This document shows, one piece after another, positions 47,718 through 58,674 of a stretch of 64,000 nt of DNA. The notes beneath the pieces are model-generated. The model made no database searches. It saw only the letters and a list, made by a program, of their open reading frames with translations, and had not been told where the DNA came from. The position numbers were made by a program, and so were the translations under genes. Position 1 is the stretch's first letter. Each line of letters begins with the position of its first letter. Origin of the DNA: Paramecium pentaurelia (taxonomy: Eukaryota; Ciliophora; Oligohymenophorea; Peniculida; Parameciidae); assembly GCA_905183005.1 (NCBI GenBank), contig CAJJDO010000087.1:264136-328135 (forward strand). Reading direction: 5' to 3'.

Positions 47718-48534
47718 ATGGACTATGAATAGAATAATTATTAGGCATTCGATATTGAGATTGTAGATACTGAGCAACAAAAAATTGAGTATGCAAGATT
47801 AAGCTTCATCAGAAAGGTAAGATATTGCCTAATGAGGTGTTTCTGATAATCTTATTTCAAATTGGATTTACTTTCATTACTACATTGATAGCATATTCCC
47901 AATATACAATAATTGATTACCTTTGCAACAGACCATTCTTATTTTGGATATTTATGGTTTTATTGATCTTAGTAATATTTTTGCTAATCAGTTTTTAAAA
48001 GTAAATTTATATGTAAATCAAGATTAGCCAAACAACATCCCTATAATTATATCTGTTATAGTTGTTTTACACTCTCTATCTCATACATATTTTTTTACAC
48101 AACCCATCATTATCATACATACTCAAATCATATCATTTCATTGATTACATTACAAATAGGTATTATCATTTCACTCCTCATTTACTCTTATATAACAAAA
48201 TAAGAAATCAATCTAAATAAAGGTTTAATATATATAGTTTTTACTATTGCTCTGTTATTTATTTTCTTATTCCTCTACTTTAAATTATCACTCATATTTT
48301 TATTTATTTTGTCATTCCTCAACATCTTATATGGAGTGCATATTATAATAGATACACTTCTAATTGTAAATGGAGAAGTAAGAAAATGATAATTATAATT
48401 AGAAACATGAATTAGATATAGATGACTATATTATTGCAGCCTTGATGACACAAGTTGACATTATTGGACTCATTTCAATACTTTTTCAAAAATTGGTTTC
48501 ATAAATATCAAAGATATAAATCAACAGTAACTGA
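47718..48534 (+). CDS. TMBIM/BI-1 family membrane protein (Lifeguard type)
   Basis: 249 residues with introns of 20, 22 and 25 nt. After a short acidic cytosolic N-terminus there are seven hydrophobic helices: VFLIILFQIGFTFITTLIAY; FLFWIFMVLLILVIFLLISF; a segment after KQHPYNYICYSCFTL; IISLITLQIGIIISLLIYSY; GLIYIVFTIALLFIFLFLYF; IFLFILSFLNILYG; and the last near DYIIAALMTQVDIIGLISIL. The DDYI..AL...DII pattern marks the Bax-inhibitor/TMBIM family of calcium-leak channels in ER or Golgi membranes. The conserved Asp pair of the pore appears at D(I)DD and VDII. Divergent from the unidentified gene with 28 bases between starts. Confidence 0.85.
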
Positions 48535-48546
48535 TAATATAAAAAA

Positions 48547-50357
48547 TCATTAATTTCTAGTATACTATTGTTTCCATTCTTCACATTCTCTATTCTTCAT
48601 CTCTATTTAATATCTAAGAGTTCTATTCTCACTCTCTAATATCTCAACCTATGATTCCATCTATCTCTTAATTTATTCAATCTAAGATCTCTTGATTTCT
48701 TCTTTTACTTATTCTGATACTTCTTATTATTTCTATATCTCAATCAATTTCTATTTTTAACATTCTAATTCTACTTACATTCTTTATATTAATAACTAAT
48801 AATTAATTTTAGAATAATTACATTATTTTCATTATTTTTTAATGCTAACTATCCCTTTTATTATCTACATTCATCATATTCATTTGATCTTTATTCCAAT
48901 AATTCAGTTAATTGATTTACTTATTCATTTAATTATTCAATATCTTAATTTTACTCTTATATATCATTTTCATATTGTAATTACAATGAATCATAATCAT
49001 TTTATACTTATTTTAATTAAGATGATGTAGTTTAATTATGTTAATTTAAGTTTTCTAATCCAATTTATAATTCTTAATTCAACTACTAATTTTCTTGTAT
49101 TTATTTTTAACATTAATCCAATTATTAATTCAATTTTTAAATCTCTTATAATAATTTATTAATCTATTATTAATATTCCATCTTTATTTCTGAAATTGAT
49201 TTTCTATATTTTTAATCTAAATCTTTAGAACTCAACTAATTCTACTCTTGTAAATTACAATTCTATTCTACTTGAGATTGTATCTCCTCTTATAATCCTT
49301 AAATTAAATCTATTATATTTATAATTTATAATTACTCTATTATTCTTATATTTATTAATTCAAAATATTATTCTCATATTAAAGTTAACTAATTTTATGA
49401 ACTAAACACTCCTTTTCATCTAAAAACTCTTTTTCTTATGATTTAATTTATTATTCATTTTATTATATTAATTTATTTACTTCTCTTTTCTTTTCCTCTT
49501 ACAAATCCTAATACTTTAATTTTAGAGCTTCTAATTATTAAATTAAATTCTTTTCTCCTGTTTTAATCTCATTTACAATCTTATCCAATTATACAATTTC
49601 TTATTTCTAAAATTCAATAGCTTAATTTCTTCTCACTAATTCATCTTGTAATTTCTATATTTGATCATCCATCAATTATAATTATTCTAAATGTGCTTAT
49701 TAGATCTCTTATAAATTTTAATTATATTTCTAATCTTTTTAAAATAACTAAATAGAAGCATCCTTATCCATATTTACTTTTTCATGTTATAAATACTTTA
49801 ATTCAGATTAATAATCATTCAATTATTATTTCTAAATATCTATTTATTTATTTAATCGTATTAATTAAGTATCTTTTTCTCTTAATTTACTACTAAATTC
49901 ATCATTCTATTATATTGAATTTTTTAATTCTTTAGTCAATTAATCTAAATGTTTTTCATATTCAAGCATTGTTTAAGTCTGATTAGATGAAATACACTAA
50001 TTTAATATTTAGATAATACTCTAGCTTCTGCTTATTCATAACGACGTTTCCAATTGTTTATTTCGTGTTATTATAATTCCACTAAATTCATTAATTTCTT
50101 AATCTCAAATTCTGGATTTATAAATGTATTGCTTTATTTCATATCCATATCAATGCTCTTCTCAAACTTACTTGTGTAATGGGAATTCCTTAAACTCTAT
50201 TATGATTTTTGTAATGTCGATCCTAAAACTAAATTATATAAGAAGAACCTTATTATAACTCAGTGTAATGTGGACTTTTAGACTATGTATTTGGAGATAT
50301 TGTATTTCTAGATTTTGGTGGTGATGATGCTTATACTGGTTTTAAAAATTATGACAT
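48547..50357 (-). CDS. long coiled-coil protein
   Basis: 571 residues, four introns (20, 23, 26 and 26 nt). The first 60 residues are Ser/Pro/Thr-rich. From about residue 90 to the end it is an almost unbroken coiled coil dominated by Gln, Glu, Lys, Leu and Asn. Examples are QQLDQCQKQIQENQQLNQEL and IEQLNEQVNQLTELLEQRSN. Many of the Gln are TAA or TAG codons, giving the stretch its AT-rich look. Such proteins are common in the ciliate cortex. It ends QQYTRNQ, with only 12 bases between its TGA and that of the converging TMBIM gene. Confidence 0.72.
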
Positions 50358-51233
50358 CTCTTTTTTCTTCTAACAGACAATTTATAATATTTATTAATCT
50401 CATTATATCAATATATAATTTATTCTTTAATCATATTTTATTTCCCTAATAAATTTCATTCTATCCAAATAAGTGATCATTTTATAAATTTATTTCATTG
50501 TCAATATTTCATTAATAACCTAAATGCCTTAAAATCTTAAGAATTTATTGATATCATTCATTCATAATTATATAATCTTAATAATAAAAATAAAATTACT
50601 CTCACCTTATGTAATAATGAATATTTTAGATCTATATTTTATTAATTATAATTAGAAGACAACTGGTATATTAATTTGTTTATTAAATGGGCTGTTAGGT
50701 GGTCAAATAAGCTTAAATAGTGTCTACCAAATAGTAACAATTCAGAAATAAGATTAATCCCATGTCATGATATATTCAAAAAGTATTCATCTCTTTGTTT
50801 AACCAAATATTGATGAATCTAATTAATTATTTTTTTATTCTTAAATAAATTTAGAGTTATCGAAAATTATAGATAAATATTTGAAATGTTGAAACAAAAA
50901 CTTTTTAATTTTCTAACTTAACTTATTAATTAATTGAAGTATTTTTTGCAAAGAAAACTTAATAATTTGCTAGATTTTATAATAAAAGATCTTTTACTAA
51001 AATGGGTTTATTTAATTTTTATTATCCTCTAAATCATACTTAATTAATGCTAGCTAATAGCTTTGATAAAAAAGTATTTTATTAAAGTCAAAAAAATAGA
51101 AAATGAGTCAAATTAGAATTTGCTCTTGATTGTTGAATAAATTTATCTTTTTACCTCTATTAAAAACAATCCTATTTATCTTAGAAGAGTCAGTTCATTT
51201 ACTTAAGCAGATTAGAGTTATGATTTGTATTGA
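50357..51233 (+). pseudogene. decayed coding-like region
   Basis: One plus-strand frame is open for about 290 codons but interrupted by two consecutive TGA at 50811-50816, and it lacks an ATG before the break. The translation is protein-like rather than random: LEDNWYINLFIKWAVRWSNK before the break, FRVIENYRQIFEMLKQKLFN and NNPIYLRRVSSFTQ after it. No intron removes the TGA pair. It is either a pseudogene, a gene with a sequencing error, or chance openness in AT-rich DNA. No family recognised. Confidence 0.3.
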
Positions 51234-51737
51234 TAAAATATTTATAACAAAAATACCTATCGTTTTTATCTTTTTTATGTTTTACTTATAATAATATATA
51301 ATCAATTAATATGATAATAATATTCATTATAGATGATTATTTATAACTTTAATTTCAAAAAATATTATTTATATATCAAAATAACTTATTAAACTTTTCA
51401 GGATGTTTGAATTATAGAAAATGGCTGGTATATATATTCTTAAGTGGTTTATCTAATAAATTAAACAAAGGAATTAGAATGTACATGTAGAATCAATATT
51501 ACTTTATAAATATTAATAGAATTAAGAATTGTAATAGTATAATTTTTATATCAGTAATTATAAGTAAATTATCATTTACAAAAACTATTAAAGGAAATAA
51601 CAATCAATTAAATTTATTATCATTATTTTTATTATATAATTAATTATTTTTATTATTAGTGTGTAAATTCTATCATAATTAAATTTTATTTATCTTATAC
51701 TCATAGAACTTATGACACAAGATTAAATCCATCTCTT
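51234..51737. other. intergenic region upstream of the large GTPase gene
   Basis: About 500 AT-rich bases without a recognisable gene. Presumably contains the GTPase promoter. Confidence 0.4.
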
Positions 51738-54699
51738 ATGGAAGTCCTATTAGAAAAATTAGAAGTAAAGTGGAGGCTCTTTAGTGATTCCAAATTCGAA
51801 ACCCAATCCAAAACTCTATTTCAATTTTAAAAAATCTTTTTTTACCTTCTTCAATAGAAATTAATATAAAATTTCAGTCAATTGTGGAACTAGATCATTT
51901 TTGACCGTATCCTAATTCTAATTCTCATCTAAAATAGTAATTCTATTAGAATTTTTAATCTTATTCTATTACAGCAATTTATAATTCGAAATTCTATTAA
52001 GAACTTTAGATAATTATTTATGTTATAATAAATTAAAGACCCTCAATAAAGATTGAATGAGATATTTTTAAACTTAAAGTTCATTTAAACTCAATCTTCA
52101 ACTTCTTATATAGGAGTATCAAGTATTAAGTAAATTAAAAATTAATTACTGAAGTAAACCTATAAAATTTAATCAGCTATAAGATAGAGTAAATATAAAA
52201 ATAAAAAATACTGCTCTTTTTTGGGTTTTAACATGAAGATGTAGATGGATTATACGCTCATTTCTAAGATAAAAATGCTATTGTACAAGATGAATATATA
52301 AAAATTGTGAAACTAAAAAAAGAATCAAAAGTCTCATATCTTATTAATACACCATACTCCTTAGAGGGTATACAAGATATATAATTATGTCTTAAATAAT
52401 GTGTTACCAGAATAATCTTAAATAAGATTCTACTTCAATTTAAAGATTGTTCATACCACATAATTGTTAATTTTGAAAAACTTTAAGGAAATACTCAACA
52501 AGAATAACTTAATTAGATTACTGATTATGGATTATTTAATTATGGAGAATTGGAGTTTAAGAATGTATAAGTTTCATTGATATTAAATATTAAAAATAAC
52601 TAAGAAATTTCGTATGCTCTTGTTAAAGATATCAAGAAATGTGTTGTATACATTCAACATATTTTGAAGTAGCAAGCTTTGAGACTAATCTTCAGTAAAA
52701 ATTAAGATATATTTTACAAAATACAGAATGTGTAAGAGTTATATTATGGACCTATGAGTTTGTTTTTGTCAGAAAAAATGGAAAATTATGTTGTTTAAAT
52801 TACTACAATTTTAAGAAGTTATTAGGATTAACTTTTGTATTTGTAATAAATTCCGAATCTATAAGATGAATAAGATTTAAATAATTGTCTAATCAGTCTT
52901 ATTGAGAAACTAAATAACATTTTTTTAAAATAATCTAATTAAAGTTTAGAATCCATATATGCTCTGTTTAAAGCAATAAATAATTAAAATTAATAGCATC
53001 TCGAATAAATTAATTAATATTTAAAATAGATAAACATTAAAATAATAGAAAGTTTTTTATAAGATAAACGAATTTCCTTTGAAAACCTTCTAATACCAAC
53101 TCTAATAGCAAAACCATCGGAAATAGAATTTATCAATAATATGTTCAAAAAATATATACCCAAAGAATTTACATCAACAAATGTAAATGAAATAAAAAAT
53201 TTAATCCTTAATGTTAAATGCTGGAATTCTTATAGCACTTTAATGGTTGAAAGCATCATCTAAAATTTTAAATAAATTACTTAACACATATAGGAAGGAC
53301 CTGAAAATGAAAGAGAAGTGGGGGTATTTCTATTTGGAAAAAGCAGAGTTGGCAAAAGTACTTTAATAAATTTACTCAAAAATCCTGAAAGTTTAACAAT
53401 AGAGAAGAAAATAAGTGAACTTTGTTATGTAAGTAAAGATGAAACATAATTTAAGATTGAACATGGATGTATGAGTGAGACATAAAAAATTTCAGATATG
53501 CAAATAGGAGATATTTGGTTTTATGATTGTCCAGGATTTGATGATAATATATCATAATAAATTAGAATTGCACATAGGATTAGCTTATATAATCATTTGG
53601 TTAAAACTAAAAAGGTATTAGGATTTTTTATGATTGATTCGTCCAATAAAGATGCATAAATTATTAAGGATACATTTGATCCGATTTATCTATTGTTGTA
53701 AGATAAAAAATAATTAACTAAAGAAAATAATAAATGGGCTTCTTTGGTTTTAGTTAAAACAAAGTAAAATACAAGAAAAGATTATATTGAAAATTGGGAG
53801 GAAGCTTACCATGGCTTGCTGGAAGGAAAGTACACATTTTATAGAGAAATGTATTAAAATAATAATTAATGTATTGAATTTCCTAAACCTAAAAAAAATT
53901 TATAATCAGAGTAAATTTTAGAATAAAATACTTAAATTCAAAAAAAAATCTTATAGATAATTAATGAAAATAAATAAAATTAAGATTTTTAACTAAAACT
54001 AAATTTATAAATAGACTCAAAATTATTTTATTTATATGAAATTGTTCTTTCAATGCTTTAAATTAAAATTGAATAGATTGTTGCCCTTTTGAAAAATTAA
54101 ATCGATACTTATATTTTAGAAGATGAGGATAAATTAGAAAACAAATAATAACTAATTTAATAATTCTAATGTTTTATTGTCAAATAATCAATTAAGACAA
54201 TGTGAAAGAAATTTTGGGTAAAATTTTAGAATGGTGTTAGTTGAATAGAAGATTTAAAAATAATTCTCTGTTTTTATAAAGAGCAATTGATGATGTACTG
54301 AAATGTTTAGAAATTGACCGTTATTGCAAAAATAGAAAAATTTCGGCAATTAAAGTTGATACATCAATTCTCGAAAATAATGCAAAAAAAATTATAAATC
54401 TTATCCAAAATATTTCAAAATTAGAATTTGGTCTTAAGACAGGATTTATTATACTTTCTATTGGTGGTGCAGTGGCATCTTGTGGGGCTGCAATAGTGGC
54501 AGAAGGCCTTGGAACAGCTGCTATTGAAGTTTTAGTTTCACAAGTTGCCAGAAAAGTAGCAATCAGAGCAGCTATTACTGGAGTAGGAGGAACATTAACT
54601 TCTACACTTACATTTATCATATTTTACTTTAGGTAACAAATGTTAAAATCGCGATATGAGTCATATTTAAAAGAATAAGAATAAAAAGCCAATAACTGA
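51738..54699 (+). CDS. large AIG1-like GTPase with membrane tail
   Basis: 970 residues if introns of 23 and 26 nt are removed; the total is then divisible by three. An N-terminal helical region of about 500 residues contains ILLFFGFQHEDVDGLYAHFQ. A P-loop GTPase domain follows, with G1 FLFGKSRVGKSTLINLL, G3 DIWFYDCPGFDD and a possible G4 SLVLVKTKQN. Next comes a helical linker. A small-residue-rich hydrophobic stretch near the end (GFIILSIGGAVASCGAAIVA and VARKVAIRAAITGVGG) probably inserts in a membrane, like the tails of GIMAP and IRG GTPases. It ends in a basic cytosolic tail. Start codon uncertain; the frame before the first intron has no strong domain. Confidence 0.7.
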
Positions 54700-55777
54700 A
54701 TTAAAATAATAATTTAATATTTACAATTATTAATTCAATATGTTCTAAGATTAATTTTATTTCTTTATGGGAAAGTGGTTTTTACTGAAATAACATTATT
54801 AATTAAATAATTTTTTATTTAAATTCAATATAAGAACGAAAAAGTCAATAATTTGGTCTCATGCATGAATTAAGAATAATTATAAATAATTTGATCATAG
54901 TAAATTTCTCTAAAAGCTAAATTAATAATTCTTAAATAAATTAAAAATAATAAGGAGATATTAAATTATAAAAACTTAAACATATCTTGGATTTAAATTT
55001 TTGTCAATAAGAAAATTAAAATTTGAAGAATATAAAATCAATAATAACCTAAGTTTGAACTACTTGTGCTTACTTCTAGGTTTTTTGAAATTTTAGAAAA
55101 TAGATTATTACTTATATTTAACAAGGTTTAAATCAACAGGCTTAAATGCAGTATTACAAATTTTTTTGTGCATAATAATTGATAAGACAGACTTTAAAAA
55201 TTTTGATTCTTATCAATACATTTTTTTGTTATTTTTACTAAAATATTCTATATATTACTATCTAATAATTAATTTTACAGTATTAGCAAAATCCTATAAC
55301 TTTCTTTAGGTCTGAAATACTAAAAAGACTTTATCTAATTATAAGTTTCAAAATAAATCAATTTTATAATAATAATAATTAAAGTTTATTCAAATAAATT
55401 AAAGTAAAAAATAAAAATATTCAAACATATTTGAATGTTAATTCATAAATTTATTTTTCTCCTTTTGAAAAAAAGTAATTAAACATTATTTAACACCGAA
55501 CTAATTTCATTACATTGAATTCTGACTTTTTTTTAATTCATGATATAAGTCATTTTCTCCCCAAAATTAAACTATTAATTAGATTCAAATATTTGAATAC
55601 TGATAATTCATACCAATAAAATTTAAATGAAATACTTTTTTAATATCAGAATAGCTCATCATCTATTTTATTAATTGTTTTGTCAAAAATCTATGCTTAA
55701 ATCTATTCTAAAATTTCTAAATATTTATTATTTATCACAATTAATTAGTCTCTTTTACAATTGTTTTTTTTATAAAA
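54700..55777. other. gene-poor AT-rich region
   Basis: Roughly 1.1 kb with no convincing frame, intron or repeat. Such a long empty stretch is unusual in this gene-dense genome. It could be decayed sequence or contain non-coding RNA. Confidence 0.4.
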
Positions 55778-55969
55778 ATGGGTGCCACATGCAGATTTAG
55801 AGAAAGAGATAAATTTATTCTTACTTTAGACTCCCACTCAAATTTTCCAAACCAAAGCTCTAACTCTGAAAACAAACTTAATTAAAAAAACAAGATGTAT
55901 GATTTTAGTAAGAAATCCAGGAATTTCATTAACTTTCCTATTTTAAACTGGACAATATTTCAACTATGA
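55778..55969 (+). CDS. small ORF with myristoylation-type start
   Basis: 63 residues, starting MGATCRFRERDKF. The Gly2/Cys5 start resembles that of the protein at 8282. The rest is Asn/Ser-rich and ends NWTIFQL. No domain. It may be the 5' remnant of a larger decayed gene, since the following 700 bases have broken protein-like frames. Confidence 0.3.
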
Positions 55970-56767
55970 AGTAAAATAATTTAAGTTTCAATTTTTTTAT
56001 TTCACACTCATAAGAATAAAAGTATTTAATTTATTATCATTTTTATTCTTTCTTTTCATGTTTCAAATCAAAAACTTGATACTTTTTTGACTTTAAATAA
56101 ATAATAGGGCTATAAATATATACTTAGAGTACATATTAAATAAAATTATCAGTAAGAAAAGGATTTAATATGAATTCTTAATAATGGATATGAGGGAAAA
56201 ACAACAAATATAACCATAATTAAATAAGTGAAATATATAATAGAAAATTATAGTAACTTATGAATTTTAGATCATTATGAGATTATGCTTATTATTATAA
56301 GTATAGATAAATTCATTTGAAATATAATTAGATAAAAAATTAATTTTAAGCTATTAAATATTGATATTATATTATCTAAATTAATTATTAAAATTACTTA
56401 GTCTACTTTATGAATCATCTATTAAATGATTAATTAAGATTTTTGAATTGTTTAAGAAATACTTACTGGATAGTGTTCTTAGATTAAATTAACTGAATGA
56501 ATCTTTGGAAACATAAAATTAAATAAATTTGTATAACTATAGTATTAATTACAATATTCTGTTTATTTATTATCATTCAATAACTAGATTTAGTGATAAA
56601 AATATAATATATGAAAAAATCTCTTAGGATTATTTTTTAATATATAGTAATATTTATGTATTCATAATCTTGCAAAGAACCTGAGTGGTAATACTTGCAA
56701 ATTATTTATCAAATAAGCTAAACTCTATTTATTAATAAATGTTTATAATTTGTAAAAAAAATAAAAA
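55970..56767. other. gene-poor AT-rich region
   Basis: About 800 bases. Short plus-strand frames look faintly coding but are broken by TGA, and I cannot join them with introns. Confidence 0.4.
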
Positions 56768-57220
56768 ATGGATTAATTTTAGACATGTGAAGGCAAGCTC
56801 TTGTTTATAACTTATTATTTATATAAATCTAATCGCATTGGAATAGAGTAAAAAAGTGAAATAAAAGGTTACATATATAATTGATTCATAGATATGTTAA
56901 TAGCAAAAGATTTTAGAATATAACAAGTGATGTAAGAAATAAAGAATGAAACCAATATACAGAAAATTGAAAGAATGTTAGAAAACATTAATGTATCATA
57001 TATCAATAAACAATAGCCAGAGGAACATAGTCCCAGAGACATAGATGACAATTTAAGTCATACTTATAAATAAAAAAGACCTAAGCTCTTTAAATTCTAA
57101 AAATCAAATTTCTCGAAATTTATAGAAGCAAAAGCAAATGAAGATACTGATACTTTCTCTTCAAATAAGTAATTAGAATTTAGATAGAGATTATATTCAT
57201 TAGCAGCAGATTCTTGTTGA
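56768..57220 (+). CDS. unidentified small protein
   Basis: 142 residues with one 24-nt intron. Starts MDQFQTCEGKLLFITYYLYK. The second exon is hydrophilic and helical (IQQVMQEIKNETNIQKIERM), followed by a Lys/Arg/Phe-rich stretch (QKRPKLFKFQKSNFSKFIEA), and ends SLAADSC. The frame and intron are convincing; no family recognised. It could be the C-terminal part of a longer gene reaching upstream. Confidence 0.45.
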
Positions 57221-58674
57221 TGTTATTATATAAAAATATGAATCATTTTTTCAAACAAGTAATATTAGGATAATATTTCTGATTGGCAACATGAAATCTA
57301 AAATGAATAAACTTGCTGCTTGATACTGATCTTTCAAAGTGAATTTCGATGACTATGAATATTAATATAATTAATTTACTGTAGATACAAGTGATGTATC
57401 CCAAACAAAGATCAAGAAGATTCCAGATAGAACAATACAATTTTAAATATTAAATATCTAATCTCTGAAAACCATGGATAAAATGATTCCGAAAATCCAA
57501 GAGTACATCTTCCTCTTTGAAATAACAAAATGATTCTCTGCTACCTCTTTATAATCATCCTAAACAACAAAAAGGGATTATAGTTTTTATTCGATTAATT
57601 ATAAAGCTGATTAATTATGGATAATATATCTATTATTTTCCTAAGATTAATTGTATTTTTTACTTTGAATAAATTTGTATTAAGATGTAATAAATATACT
57701 TAAGTATATAAAATGAATATAATGTGAGGTATCCAATTAGATTGAGTTAAACCGAAAAAATTTAGTATTTCCTTTAAACAAATGATAATAAAGGAATAAT
57801 TAACCAATTTTTAAATTGTAGATTTTAATTCAAGTTACCATTTCAAGAATTTTTGATTTAAGTAAAAGAATGTCACAATTCCTATTTAATATAAAATTAG
57901 TATTCTCAAATTGTAAAAAATGTTCTTATCTAATAAAATAAATAATAATAATACTTTCTGCCTGTTTTATTAAGTGAGAACAAACTTAAATAAATAGACT
58001 CATGGATGGATATTGTAAGTAGTAGAATATTTTCTATTTGTATTTCTAGAATATTAATAGAACAAAAAGCTTACAAATAATTAGCAATTTCTAAATACTG
58101 ATTAAATAATCAATAATGAAGGTAAAAAGATGAGGGAAAAGTAATATAATGTTGTGTATACAATGTAATCTTGAACTACTGAATTCTTCCAAACCTCATA
58201 TTGATTTTAATCTTATTAATAATATTGTGAATTATAATAGTAATAACTTTATCTGCATTTTTCATATGTTTTACAATATTCATCAAAAGTGATGTTACTT
58301 CTTGGATAAGTTATGATTGTATTGAAGAAGTACTTTTTAGTGGGTAAAAAGGTTGAAATAAAAATGACTACTAATTATGCTAATATTAATCGATAAAAAT
58401 ATTTTTGCTCATCTTTATTTTTAGTACAAGAATTTCCATATGCCCTTTATTCCTATTATATCTCATTTGCTCTTTCACTTGTTTCTATTTAGTCTTATAT
58501 ATCTGTCATAGATTTTTAAATACTTAATATAATTTATATAATAGAGTTTAATATAATTAAAGATTTCAATGACGTGGCAACTTGTTAATAGAAAAAGAAA
58601 ATTCAAAAATGAATGAAGATTTGAATATATAAATAGTTAATGGTATTAAAAATTGATATATTAATTAGCATTCT
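57221..58674. other. gene-poor region with fragments of open frame
   Basis: About 1.45 kb. One plus frame (about 57331-57540) reads like protein (DDYEYQYNQFTVDTSDVSQ) but has no start and two TGA upstream. Another at 58149-58292 encodes 47 codons (MLCIQCNLELLNSSKPHIDF). Neither is secure. The pattern suggests old, decaying gene copies. Confidence 0.35.

Noticed and set aside
57243..57440. Minus-strand ORF of 65 codons in the gene-poor region
   Set aside because: Composition is hydrophobic and random, and a plus-strand frame over the same bases is more protein-like; neither is secure.
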